A DNA stretch of 64,000 nt from Sphingomonas_O antarctica (GTDB taxonomy: Bacteria > Pseudomonadota > Alphaproteobacteria > Sphingomonadales > Sphingomonadaceae): the NCBI RefSeq assembly GCF_965137005.1, contig NZ_CBCRXM010000009.1:50699-114698 (forward strand), in the 5' to 3' direction. This document shows, one piece after another, positions 51,199-59,792 of this stretch. The translations under genes were made by a program, and so were the position numbers. The notes beneath the pieces were generated by a model. The model was not told where the DNA came from. It saw only the letters and a program-made list of their open reading frames with translations, and made no database searches. Numbering within the stretch: the first letter of the stretch is position 1; each line of letters starts with the position of its first letter.

Positions 51199-51870
51199 CT
51201 AATTCGCGGTCGCGAACCACAAGGTGTGCGTCGCGCCTTTGCCGTTCTCGCGGGCGCGGACTTGAACTTCGTCGATATCGAAACCGGATTGTTTCAGCCG
51301 TCGGGTGAATGCCGCGTCTGCGCCCGCCGACCAGATAGCGAGAATGCCCCCCGGCCGTAATGCCGCTCGCGCGCGCGCCAGTCCGGTCATGGTGTACAGC
51401 CCGTCATTGGCCTCGCGGGTCAATCCGTCCGGACCATTGTCGACGTCCAGCAATATCGCATCATAGGCGTGGCTCGCTGAGCTGATCAGCTTGCCGACAT
51501 CGTCGATTTCGATCTCCACACGAGGATCGTCGAGGCAATCGCCGGTGATGTGCTGCAGGGGGCCGCGCGCCCATTCGATGATTCCGGGGACCAGTTCCGC
51601 AACAACGATCCGCGCTGCTGCCCCAACCTCTCCGAGAACCGCGCGCAGCGTGAAGCCCATGCCATAGCCGCCGATGAGAAATCGCGGCGCCGGGTTCCCC
51701 TGCAACCGGGCGCAGGTCATCGTGCCGAGTGCCTTTTCGGATCCGCTCATGCGGCTACTCATCAAATCGTTGCGATCGAGCATGATGATGAAGTCGCCGC
51801 CATGCCGGATCAGCCTCAGTGGCGGACCGCCCGGCACTTCCGCCACGCCAATCAGTTCGCGGGGGATCAT
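51199..51870 (-). CDS. Spermidine synthase-like methyltransferase-fold protein
   Basis: 223 residues from the ATG at 51870. The nucleotide-binding region is FLIGGYGMGFTLRAVLGE with VVAELVPGIIEWARG, and DAILLDVDNGPDGL is the following acidic block. This is the spermidine synthase-like class I methyltransferase fold; polyamine synthase activity is not certain as the key substrate aspartates are not clear. A longer reading upstream has no ribosome site. Confidence 0.78.
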   Translation of the reverse strand: MIPRELIGVAEVPGGPPLRLIRHGGDFIIMLDRNDLMSSRMSGSEKALGTMTCARLQGNPAPRFLIGGYGMGFTLRAVLGEVGAAARIVVAELVPGIIEWARGPLQHITGDCLDDPRVEIEIDDVGKLISSASHAYDAILLDVDNGPDGLTREANDGLYTMTGLARARAALRPGGILAIWSAGADAAFTRRLKQSGFDIDEVQVRARENGKGATHTLWFATAN

Positions 51871-51978
51871 TGGTACGACGTATCGAAAGCGGACATCAGT
51901 CTGGTGAATCCGAATGGAAACGGCCAGACATAGCGCCGAATACAGGCGGTGTCTCGGATGGCTCCTTCGTACCAACCG

Positions 51979-53424
51979 TCAGGAGAGGATTTCGATCGCG
52001 ACGCGTTCCGACGATTCCAGGGCGCCCTCAATCCCGCGCGCGCCGACTGCGGTGTGCTCGCCACAAAAATGCACGCGGCCGGCGGGAGCCGACATCGTCG
52101 AGGCGAGGGCAGCAACCTGGCCCGGGGCGAACACCGCCCATGCGCCGCCGCTAAACACTTCATTTTCCCAAGAATGCAGCGCGGCGGGCACGATCTGTCC
52201 CTTCGCAGCGGGCCGATACGTTTCGATCGTACGGGCGATCAGATCGAGTGCCGCAGACTTGCCCAGCCGGTCCCAATAGCGCGCCAGATTGCCACGCGCC
52301 TGCAACAGCAGGCCCGTAACCTCCGTATCGGTAGGGCCGAAATGCTGCGCGAGCACAGTGCCGGCCGGGCCGTCCGTCCACATTGACGGGTTGAGCTTGT
52401 CCTGTTCCCAATAATTCGTCTTCACAGTCAGGAACGCTACCGACAGGGGCTGCACACCGAGCGTCGCGACCGCTTGCGCCTGCACACCCGCTAGGCCGGG
52501 CGTGAACTTCAGCCGCCGCGCCACGGAGAACGGGAGCGCGCAGACGATGCGCTTCGCGCGAAAACTGCTGCCATCGGCGCAGGTTACGGTGGCGCCGTCC
52601 GCCGCGCTGTCGATCGCCACGGCTTCCTTGTCCATCAGCAGATCGCCCTTGAGCAGCTTGGCCATGGCGACCGGCAGCTTGCTGTTGCCGCCTCTCACCG
52701 CCAGCGATCCCGGACCGGCCAGCGCCTGAGCCTTTACGAAGCCATCATTATATTCGAGCATCAGCGCCGACGCATCGAACGCCGAAGTGCCGTAATAGGG
52801 CGAGGTGTCATAGGCCAGACGGATCGCCGGATCGGGCAGCCCCTGCGCCTTCAGAAAATCGCGCAGCGATATGTCGAGCGCGGCATTCTTTGGATCGGTC
52901 CATTCGGTCCAGTCGGCGAGCGGCGTTCTGGCACCGACCAGTTTGTTGACGATCTCCCATGGCATTACCGTTTTGAGCGCGTCGGGGAAGGGATTGAGCG
53001 GTGAGACAGCCCATTGTTCACGAGTTAGGGGCTGACCGCCCAGGAACAGCGCCATGCCGCCCGCGGCGCGGTAGCGGGGCGAAACATCGTACAGTTCGAC
53101 CCCCGCGCGTTTTGCCGCGTCGATCCCACGACCGTAACCGGCCGCCATCGAATTGAACCCCATTTCCGGCAGGCCCGGTTGGTCGAGCAGGGTGAAGACA
53201 CGCCCGCCAACACGCTGTCGCGCCTCGAGTACCATGACCGTCTGGCCTTGCTGCTCGAGCAGCCAGGCGGTGTTGAGCCCAGCAATTCCTGCACCAAGCA
53301 CGATCGTATCAAGCATCGCGCCGCCGACCGGCTTGGTTCGACGGGGGCCAGTAGCTCCATCAAGCACGGTCGCGGTTCCAAGCGCGGCGGCACCCAAAGT
53401 GAATGATCGGCGAGTGAGGATCAT
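51979..53424 (-). CDS. Tat-exported flavin amine oxidase
   Basis: 481 residues from the ATG at 53424, which has aggag upstream. Twin-arginine signal LTRRSFTLGAAALG; FAD-binding VLGAGIAGLNTAWLLEQQG then VLEARQRVGGRVFTL; C-terminal FAD block GRVHFCGEHTAVGARGIEGALES. It belongs to the monoamine-oxidase fold. Similar Tat-type enzymes (e.g. NicA2 for nicotine) pass electrons to a cytochrome c, and a cytochrome c gene starts 147 bp away on the other strand. The amine substrate is unknown. Confidence 0.85.
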   Translation of the reverse strand: MILTRRSFTLGAAALGTATVLDGATGPRRTKPVGGAMLDTIVLGAGIAGLNTAWLLEQQGQTVMVLEARQRVGGRVFTLLDQPGLPEMGFNSMAAGYGRGIDAAKRAGVELYDVSPRYRAAGGMALFLGGQPLTREQWAVSPLNPFPDALKTVMPWEIVNKLVGARTPLADWTEWTDPKNAALDISLRDFLKAQGLPDPAIRLAYDTSPYYGTSAFDASALMLEYNDGFVKAQALAGPGSLAVRGGNSKLPVAMAKLLKGDLLMDKEAVAIDSAADGATVTCADGSSFRAKRIVCALPFSVARRLKFTPGLAGVQAQAVATLGVQPLSVAFLTVKTNYWEQDKLNPSMWTDGPAGTVLAQHFGPTDTEVTGLLLQARGNLARYWDRLGKSAALDLIARTIETYRPAAKGQIVPAALHSWENEVFSGGAWAVFAPGQVAALASTMSAPAGRVHFCGEHTAVGARGIEGALESSERVAIEILS

Positions 53425-53571
53425 CGCTTTGCTCCTATCATCACCCACCATTCGATACGATCTTGCTGCCAGTCGATAAGGCGACGGCGGTTGTTCACGC
53501 AGCGGATACATCGCGAGTGATAAGTCATACACGGCAGTGGCGCGATATTCGCGCTGACAAAGGAGGACGCT

Positions 53572-53985
53572 ATGACCATTGCCAAGCTCGTATTTGCGCT
53601 TGCCGCCGTCAGTGGCGGCTTCATGCTCGTCCCGGATGTGCTGGCGACCGATGCGCCGCCCCCCGCTCGGCCCGACCCTGTCCGCGGAAGCCGGTTGTTC
53701 CTGCAATGCCGCGCCTGTCACACAGTCGCGCCGGGGGCGGCGAATACTGTCGGCCCCAATCTGGCGGGGATATTCGGCACAAAGGCGGCCATGCGGTCCG
53801 ATTACACCTACTCCGCTGCTTTGACGAAGTCGGGGATCACGTGGACCCCGGTCGTGCTCAACGCTTTTATCAAACGACCGACGGCGGCGGTCCCGGGTAC
53901 CAAAATGGGTTTTGCCGGGGTCGCCGACGCAACGGCGCGCGCCGACCTGATCGCCTATCTGGGTACGCTCAAGGGCAAGAAATGA
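53572..53985 (+). CDS. Class I cytochrome c (c2-like), periplasmic
   Basis: 137 residues with signal peptide (IAKLVFALAAVSGGFMLVPDVLA), heme site QCRACHTVAPG, conserved GPNLAGIFG and axial methionine in GTKMGFAG. Strong ribosome site aggagg. It is first in a five-gene operon and divergent from the amine oxidase, for which it is a natural electron acceptor (inference). Its stop overlaps the hydrolase start (ATGA). Confidence 0.92.
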   Translation: MTIAKLVFALAAVSGGFMLVPDVLATDAPPPARPDPVRGSRLFLQCRACHTVAPGAANTVGPNLAGIFGTKAAMRSDYTYSAALTKSGITWTPVVLNAFIKRPTAAVPGTKMGFAGVADATARADLIAYLGTLKGKK

Positions 53986-54923
53986 TCGCGCGTCTGGCGG
54001 CAGCGCTGCTGCTGGTGTGTGCGCCGGCGTTCGCGCAGACCGCGCCGGGCAAATCGTATCTGACGCTTGGTGAACTGCGCGCGAAATATGCCAATCGCGC
54101 GAGTCGCTATGCGACGATTGCTGGCATCGACGTTCATTATAAGGATGAAGGACATGGCCCGGCACTGCTGCTGGTCCACGGATCGTCGAGTACGATGCGG
54201 ACATGGGACGCGGCAACGCGGCTGCTGACCGCACGTTACCGCGTGATCCGCTATGACGTGCCGGGCCAGGGATTGTCGGGCGATGTGTCCGACCAAGCGG
54301 CCGCTACGGTAGCGCCGGCGACTATCGCCGAAGGGTTGCTCGCGCGGCTCAAGGTCACAAAAGTCACGGTGATCGGCGTATCGAGCGGCGGGACTTTGGG
54401 CATCCAGCTCGCGGCGCGCCGTCCCGATATGGTCGAGCGGCTGATCATTTCCAACGCGCCGTCGGATCCGGTCGATACGTCTCACATGGTTCTGTCTCCC
54501 GCATGGGCCAAAGCTCAGGCCGATGCGAAAGCAAGCGGGTTTCAGAACCACATGTTTTGGAATGAGTTTCTCAGCTATTTCGCGGGGGATGGGCGACGGA
54601 TCGATGCCGCGACCCGCGCCGGTTTCGTGGACTTCAACCGGCGCTCGCCGAACAAGAATATGATCGCTTTGACGGCCAGGGTTGCCGATCATGCCAAAGC
54701 CGTGGCTGCGGACGCCGCGGTACGCGCGCCGACCTTGCTGATTTGGGGCGGCAGCGACAAATTGCTGCCGGCTTCCGCCGGACGCACCCTGCGTGATTAC
54801 CTGACGGGCACCGATGCGGCGGTCGTTTACATGCCCGACGTCGGGCATTTTCCGCCGATCGAAACGCCCGACCGGTTCGTCCGGATCGCAACTGCGTGGA
54901 TCGAAGCCGCGACGCCCCGATGA
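53982..54923 (+). CDS. Exported alpha/beta hydrolase
   Basis: 313 residues with signal peptide MIARLAAALLLVCAPAFAQ. The triad is visible: nucleophile GVSSGGTLG, Asp in IWGGSDKLLP, His in DVGHFPPIE; oxyanion strand LLLVHGSSSTM. The operon position next to a maleamate-amidohydrolase-like gene recalls NicD-type deformylases, but those are cytosolic, so a periplasmic ester or amide hydrolase is equally possible. Overlaps both neighbours by 4 bp. Confidence 0.88.
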   Translation: MIARLAAALLLVCAPAFAQTAPGKSYLTLGELRAKYANRASRYATIAGIDVHYKDEGHGPALLLVHGSSSTMRTWDAATRLLTARYRVIRYDVPGQGLSGDVSDQAAATVAPATIAEGLLARLKVTKVTVIGVSSGGTLGIQLAARRPDMVERLIISNAPSDPVDTSHMVLSPAWAKAQADAKASGFQNHMFWNEFLSYFAGDGRRIDAATRAGFVDFNRRSPNKNMIALTARVADHAKAVAADAAVRAPTLLIWGGSDKLLPASAGRTLRDYLTGTDAAVVYMPDVGHFPPIETPDRFVRIATAWIEAATPR

Positions 54924-56323
54924 CGGCACGCACGCTGTATGACAAATTGTGGGACGCGCACGTCGTTGCCGATTTCGGCGAGGGCGAGGCGTTGCTCTAC
55001 ATCGATCGGCAGCTGGTCCATGAGGTGTCAAGTCCACAGGCATTCCGGGCGTTGCGCGAAAACGGTCGCGCACTGCGCAGACCCGCAACACACCTCGCCG
55101 TCGCCGACCATGCAGTGCCGACGCGAAGCCGCGACACCATCATCGATCCGCTGGCGCGGGCGCAAGTTGCTGAATTGGCCGGCAATGCGGCCCAGTTCGG
55201 CATGCCCTATCTGCCGCTCGACAGCCCGGGCCAAGGCGTCGTCCATGTCGTCGGACCGGAGTCCGGGTTAACCCTGCCCGGGATCACGCTGGTCTGCGGA
55301 GACAGCCACACTACCACCCACGGCGCGTTTGGCGCGCTGGCGTTCGGGATCGGTGCCAGCGAATGCGGCACAGTGATGGCTGCGCAATGTCTGCGCCAGA
55401 TGCGCGCCAAAACCATGCGCGTGACCTTGACCGGCGAATTGTCGCCATGGGTCTCTGCCAAGGACGTTGCTCTCGCGCTGATCGCCCAAATTGGCGCACT
55501 GGGTGCTGCGGGACATGCCGTCGAATATACCGGGCCATCGGTGACGGCGATGTCGATGGCGGCCCGGATGACGCTGTGCAACATGACGATCGAGGCTGGC
55601 GGCCGCATCGGGCTGATCGCACCGGATGACACAACCTTCGCCTTCCTGCGCGACCGCAAGCTCGCGCCCAGGGGTACGATGTGGGGTCGCGCGGTCGACC
55701 ACTGGCGCACGTTGGCCACCGACGCCGATGCGGTGTTCGACCGCGAAGTGACATTCGATTTGGGCGATATCGCGCCGCATGTCACATGGGGCACCACCCC
55801 CGACGAAGCCGCGCCGATTACCGCAAACGTACCCGACCCCGCCAAAGCCAATACCGCCAGCGCCAGGCGTCATGCCGAAAAGGCATTGGCATATATGGCG
55901 CTCGCCCCCGGTACCTCGATCGAAGCGATTGCGATCGACCGCGTATTCATCGGCAGCTGCACCAACGGACGGATCGAAGATTTGCGCGCCGCCGCCGCCA
56001 TCGCAAGGGGACGGCGCGTCGCTCCGGGTGTGACCGCGATCGTCGTCCCCGGATCGACCGCGACCAGAGCCGCCGCGGAGGTCGAGGGGCTGGACCGCGT
56101 CTTCACCGATGCCGGCTTCGAGTGGCGGCATGCGGGCTGCTCGATGTGCGTGGCCATGAACGACGACCGGCTGAGCCCGGGCGAACGCTGCGCATCGACC
56201 AGCAATCGCAACTTCGAGGGACGTCAGGGGGCGGGCGGAAGGACCCATTTGATGAGCCCGGCAATGGCGGCGGCGGCCGGGATCGCCGGACATCTGATCG
56301 ACGTGCGACGATTGATGGCGTGA
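54920..56323 (+). CDS. LeuC-like aconitase-family hydro-lyase, large subunit
   Basis: 467 residues. Full isopropylmalate-dehydratase large-subunit architecture: YIDRQLVHEVSSPQAF, ICGDSHT-type CGDSHTTTHGAFGALAFG, IGSCTNGRIEDLR and GCSMCVAMN supply the three cysteines of the 4Fe-4S cluster. It could be leucine-biosynthetic LeuC, but the operon (cytochrome c, hydrolase, maleamidase-like) and divergent internal sequence suggest a catabolic paralog such as maleate or alkyl-maleate hydratase. That specificity is inference. Confidence 0.85.
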   Translation: MTARTLYDKLWDAHVVADFGEGEALLYIDRQLVHEVSSPQAFRALRENGRALRRPATHLAVADHAVPTRSRDTIIDPLARAQVAELAGNAAQFGMPYLPLDSPGQGVVHVVGPESGLTLPGITLVCGDSHTTTHGAFGALAFGIGASECGTVMAAQCLRQMRAKTMRVTLTGELSPWVSAKDVALALIAQIGALGAAGHAVEYTGPSVTAMSMAARMTLCNMTIEAGGRIGLIAPDDTTFAFLRDRKLAPRGTMWGRAVDHWRTLATDADAVFDREVTFDLGDIAPHVTWGTTPDEAAPITANVPDPAKANTASARRHAEKALAYMALAPGTSIEAIAIDRVFIGSCTNGRIEDLRAAAAIARGRRVAPGVTAIVVPGSTATRAAAEVEGLDRVFTDAGFEWRHAGCSMCVAMNDDRLSPGERCASTSNRNFEGRQGAGGRTHLMSPAMAAAAGIAGHLIDVRRLMA

Positions 56324-56916
56324 CGCCTTTCCAAACCCTGACAGGCATTGCCGCGCCGTTGATGGAAGAGAATGTCGATACCGACATCATCTTTCCAGCA
56401 CGCTTTCTGCTGATCACCGCGCGCTACGGACTGGGGCAATATGTGTTCCACGATCGCCGTGCCGCCGACCCCCACTTCGTACTGAGCCGCGCGCCGTTCG
56501 ACACCGCGCGTATCCTGATCGCCGACGCCAATTTCGGATCGGGATCGAGCCGCGAACAAGCAGTGTGGGCGCTCGCCGAGATCGGCATTGGTTGCGTAAT
56601 CGCGCCGAGTTTCGGCGAAATCTTTCAGGCAAATTGTTATCGCAACGGCGTGCTGCCGATCGTTCTGACGCAGGCGGCGGTTGCCGATCTCGCCGTGCTG
56701 GCTGGCGCAGGCCGATGGTTTACGGTCGACTTGGGTACGCAACGAATCGTCGTCGATGATGCCGAGACGCGATTTACGGTGCCCGCCGAACAAAAACTGG
56801 CAATGCTTAACGGGTGGGACGATACCGCGACGATCCTCAACACCCGCATGGCCGACGTTGACGCGTTCGAGGATCGGCAACGGGTGGCGCAACCATGGCT
56901 TTGGGAACACGCATGA
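56320..56916 (+). CDS. LeuD-like hydro-lyase, small subunit
   Basis: 198 residues from a GTG (56320-56322) overlapping the LeuC-like stop. MEENVDTDIIFPARFL, ANFGSGSSREQAVWAL and PSFGEIFQANCYRNGVLPI are the standard small-subunit (swivel domain) blocks. It forms the heterodimer with the gene before it. Its stop overlaps the ATG of the truncated amidohydrolase gene. Confidence 0.88.
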   Translation: MTPFQTLTGIAAPLMEENVDTDIIFPARFLLITARYGLGQYVFHDRRAADPHFVLSRAPFDTARILIADANFGSGSSREQAVWALAEIGIGCVIAPSFGEIFQANCYRNGVLPIVLTQAAVADLAVLAGAGRWFTVDLGTQRIVVDDAETRFTVPAEQKLAMLNGWDDTATILNTRMADVDAFEDRQRVAQPWLWEHA

Positions 56917-57308
56917 CCGACGACCTCGCGGCCAATTACGCTCGAGCGTACAACACCCGCGTTGGTTTTGGCGTACGGCCGGCACTGATCCTGATCGATT
57001 TCTGCCAAGGATATTTCGACCCGGCGTGCGACCTCTATGCCGACGTTGAGGACGCGCTCGCGGCTGCACTTCGCATCCGTGCAGTCGCACGGGCGGCGGG
57101 CGTACCGGCACGCCCGATAACTACTGAGCCTTTACGTGCGGGAAGAGCCGTTTCCAGCGGGCGTCCAGCTGGGACTGCGCCGCACCCTTTCGCGCTGCGG
57201 AAACACGCGCCAGCCCGCGCAGGTCAACGTCATGACCGCCAATCCACTTGCCCGCCACTGTGTAGCCAAGGTCGTAGATCGCGACGTCGACGTGCGGCTC
57301 TCCACTGA
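56913..57308 (+). pseudogene. Truncated isochorismatase-family (maleamate amidohydrolase-like) gene
   Basis: The first ~65 residues (MTDDLAANYARAY ... VGFGVRPALILIDFCQGYFDP ... LRIRAVARAAGVP) match the N-terminus of the cysteine-hydrolase family, closest in my reading to maleamate amidohydrolase NicF, including the catalytic-triad Asp in LIDF. After about base 57110 the similarity stops; the remaining frame to 57308 is unrelated and runs antisense to the next gene. Catalytic Lys and Cys are therefore missing and the protein should be inactive. Confidence 0.75.
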
Positions 57309-57786
57309 CGATGAAACGCGTCTCGATCAGCACCGGCAGCTTCTCGTCGCCGCGGCTGTCATCTGGCATCCCCGCATTCTCTCGAGCCCGCTTCAGGGGC
57401 TGAGCGAACCAGGCTGTTTCGATACGCGGCTCTCCCGTCGTCTTGGCGGGCGCTGCAGCCAGCGCCGTCGGAAACGTTATCGTCTGTTCCTGGATCGTCT
57501 GCTCTGAGGAGGTCGGGGCCAAAGCCAGCCCTCGCTTGTCGGCTGACGCCGTAAGGACCAGCCGTTCTGCACGCGATGCCGCCTTCTGCGTCTCCGCTGC
57601 TTTCGACGCTTGGTCCGCGCTTCGTTCGGACCAGCTGTTCCACAGCGTCAGTGCAGAGATAAGCACGGCGATGACCGCGAGCGCTTCTCCGATCGTGATC
57701 CATCGCCGACGGATCGATGCCGCTTCGGCGTCTCGAGCTTCCTGGCTAGGTGGCGGCGGTTCGCTGCCGGGTTGTTCGGTATCCAC
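57121..57786 (-). CDS. Membrane-anchored protein of unknown function
   Basis: 221 residues: Pro/Glu-rich cytosolic N-terminus, one membrane segment (ITIGEALAVIAVLISALTLWNSW), a short coiled stretch (ADQASKAAETQKAASRAERL), then a globular C-terminal part (ETRFIVSGEPHVDVAIYDLGYTV). No domain recognised. Its stop is within about 10 bp of the truncation point of the opposing amidohydrolase remnant. Confidence 0.65.
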   Translation of the reverse strand: MDTEQPGSEPPPPSQEARDAEAASIRRRWITIGEALAVIAVLISALTLWNSWSERSADQASKAAETQKAASRAERLVLTASADKRGLALAPTSSEQTIQEQTITFPTALAAAPAKTTGEPRIETAWFAQPLKRARENAGMPDDSRGDEKLPVLIETRFIVSGEPHVDVAIYDLGYTVAGKWIGGHDVDLRGLARVSAARKGAAQSQLDARWKRLFPHVKAQ

Positions 57787-57835
57787 TCGCTTGTTCCAAC
57801 ATCAGATCTGGTTTTGGTCAACACGGCGGCTCAAC

Positions 57836-59326
57836 TCATTCCTGCCGATTGCCCATGCCTCGCTCTCGGCCCCACACAACAGCACCGCTGCGTCGGTTCG
57901 TGCCGACTTTCGAATAAATGCGGGCAACGTGATTGCGCACGGTATTGCGCGATAACCCAAGTCGTTCGGCAATCGCAGTGTCGTCGTGATCATCGCAGAT
58001 GAGGTCGAGGATCTCACGTTCGCGTGGACTGAGCTCTACGCTTGGCGCGGTGACTTTTGGCCGGCGGAGGTTAGCCAATTTGTCCAATATCGACTGACTG
58101 AGCCAGCTGGCGTCCTTCATCACTTCGCTGATCGCGCCAGCCAACTCGCCCTCGCTGCGACGTCGCTCGGTCATATCCTGATAGACCCACAGGACGCATG
58201 GGGCTCGCTCTAGGCTCACCGTCTCTGCTGACACCACGCAGTCGATCTTGTGACCATCTTTTGACAGCAGCAGGCCGTCCCGGTCTCGCACTCCACCTCC
58301 CGTCATCAGGTCGCGCTCCAAAGCGGCGCGCTCCTCCGAACTGTTCCAAAGCTGCAGGTCGTTTGCTGTTCGCCCGATTGCTTCGTCGTCGCCATAGCCG
58401 GTCAATCGCCGGAAGGCCGCGTTCACGCGAGAAATACGGTGATCACGATCGCGCGTGACGACCATGGCGACCGGAGCCATTTCAAAGACCGACGATAAGT
58501 GTTGCTCGCTGTCCGCGAGCGCTGTTTCCGCTTCTCGCCGCGGCTCCAAATCGGCGAATGTCAGCAGTAACGCGTCCTCTTCGGTAACATCAATCGGTTG
58601 ACCAGCGAACAGCACAAGCCGCCGTGAGCCGTCAGCCGTGAGCAACTCGGCCTCCGTTTGAGGCACCACGGAGCCGGTATCGATCAGCCGCCAAAAGGTT
58701 TGCGGATCAGCGATCGAGCCCAGCAAATCGGAGCTGACCAGCTTCTCGCCGACGAGCTTGGCTGGCTCGAAATCGGTTAGCGCCTGGAACCCCGGATTGA
58801 TCTGCATGATCCGATGGTCCCGCAAGCCCACAACGATCGCCGGCGCGGGGTTCGCATTGAACATCGCTTTGAAGCGCGCTTCGGCGTCGAACCGTTCGGA
58901 GACGTCGCTGATGACCAGTGCCAGATAATCTGGCTCCCCACCATTATCGTCCATGAAGACATCACGGACCTCGTGAACCCAACGGACCTGCTCTGTCCCG
59001 GCCGGCGCAACCTCTACCACGGAGTCTGGCATGCTTTCACCAGCAAGCAGCCGGAACAGCGGGTAGTCGCGGTGCTTGAGCGGTTTGTGCTCAGCCGACC
59101 ATAAAGCGAACCGCTTCGCATAGCCCTCGGCGGTCCCGCCCAACTCATCGACAGACGAAACGCCATGCATCCGCAATGCAGCTTCGTTGGCGCTCAGTAT
59201 GACACCTGTGGGATCAACGAGAATTACGCCGTCGAGCAATTGAGCCATGAGCTGCTCCAAATGACGCAGGCTCGGTCGTTCGTCGTTTGCTGACATAAGG
59301 GTCATCACCGCAAAGCGCTCGGACAC
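57836..59326 (-). CDS. Multi-PAS sensor with LuxR-type DNA-binding domain
   Basis: 496 residues from a GTG with aggga nine bases upstream; ATGs at 59305 and 59296 are alternatives. Three PAS domains in series (DGVILVDPTGVILSANEAALRMHG; NPAPAIVVGLRDHRIMQINPGF; MAPVAMVVTRDRDHRISRVNAAF), then a C-terminal LuxR helix-turn-helix (LSPREREILDLICDDHDDTAIAERLG). No membrane segment. It is a cytosolic sensor-regulator; signal and targets are unknown, but the divergent stress operon next to it is a likely target. Confidence 0.85.
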   Translation of the reverse strand: MSERFAVMTLMSANDERPSLRHLEQLMAQLLDGVILVDPTGVILSANEAALRMHGVSSVDELGGTAEGYAKRFALWSAEHKPLKHRDYPLFRLLAGESMPDSVVEVAPAGTEQVRWVHEVRDVFMDDNGGEPDYLALVISDVSERFDAEARFKAMFNANPAPAIVVGLRDHRIMQINPGFQALTDFEPAKLVGEKLVSSDLLGSIADPQTFWRLIDTGSVVPQTEAELLTADGSRRLVLFAGQPIDVTEEDALLLTFADLEPRREAETALADSEQHLSSVFEMAPVAMVVTRDRDHRISRVNAAFRRLTGYGDDEAIGRTANDLQLWNSSEERAALERDLMTGGGVRDRDGLLLSKDGHKIDCVVSAETVSLERAPCVLWVYQDMTERRRSEGELAGAISEVMKDASWLSQSILDKLANLRRPKVTAPSVELSPREREILDLICDDHDDTAIAERLGLSRNTVRNHVARIYSKVGTNRRSGAVVWGRERGMGNRQE

Positions 59327-59404
59327 GCCCAACGTTCCCTGTGAGATAACTACAGTAGCTAGTGCACCAGCACTAACCGAGACACCAGCCGATCGTGCGC
59401 ATTC

Positions 59405-59430
59405 TGAACATTCCCGATGGTGCGATCGTT
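59405..59430 (+). promoter_or_regulatory. Candidate EcfG (general stress) promoter
   Basis: TGAAC at 59405-59409 and CGTT at 59427-59430 are separated by 17 bp, one base from the alphaproteobacterial EcfG consensus GGAAC-N16/17-CGTT. It lies about 34 bp before the GlsB-like gene, whose product class is a known stress family. Confidence 0.5.
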
Positions 59431-59463
59431 TGGATGGCCTCTGTCATACCGGAAGGAATAACC

Positions 59464-59733
59464 ATGGGCCTCATCATTCTCCTCGTCGTAGGTGGGATCA
59501 TTGGCTGGCTCGCCAGCATGATCATGCGCACCGACGGACAACAGGGCATCGTTTTAAACGTCGTCGTGGGCATCGTGGGCGCTTTACTCGCAGGCTTCGT
59601 CGTGACCCCGCTCATTGGCGGCGCACCCATCACCAGCGGCGTGATCAGCATCCAGTCGATCCTCGTGTCACTGCTCGGCGCGGTAGTGCTGCTGGCGATC
59701 GTCAATCTCGTTCGTCGCGGCTCGGTCCGCTAA
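59464..59733 (+). CDS. GlsB/YeaQ/YmgE family stress membrane protein
   Basis: 89 residues with three hydrophobic segments; MGLIILLVVGGIIGWLASMI and the GQQGIVLNVVVGIVGALLAG block are characteristic of this family. Strong ribosome site ggaagga. These small inner-membrane proteins are induced by general stress. It heads a two-gene unit with the following stress protein. Confidence 0.9.
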   Translation: MGLIILLVVGGIIGWLASMIMRTDGQQGIVLNVVVGIVGALLAGFVVTPLIGGAPITSGVISIQSILVSLLGAVVLLAIVNLVRRGSVR

Positions 59734-59792
59734 ATTCGACTTCGTCGGCACACGGTCCGCAGCAAACCAAATTACCCACAAGGAGAGATCTA

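Noticed and set aside
53425..54234. N-terminal extension of the amine oxidase frame over cytochrome c and the hydrolase
   Set aside because: The Tat signal with a good ribosome site starts at 53424; the extension is antisense to two well-supported genes.
54920..56916. Calling the hydro-lyase pair leuC and leuD outright
   Set aside because: Architecture fits, but the operon context and sequence divergence leave catabolic paralogs as likely, so no gene symbol is given.
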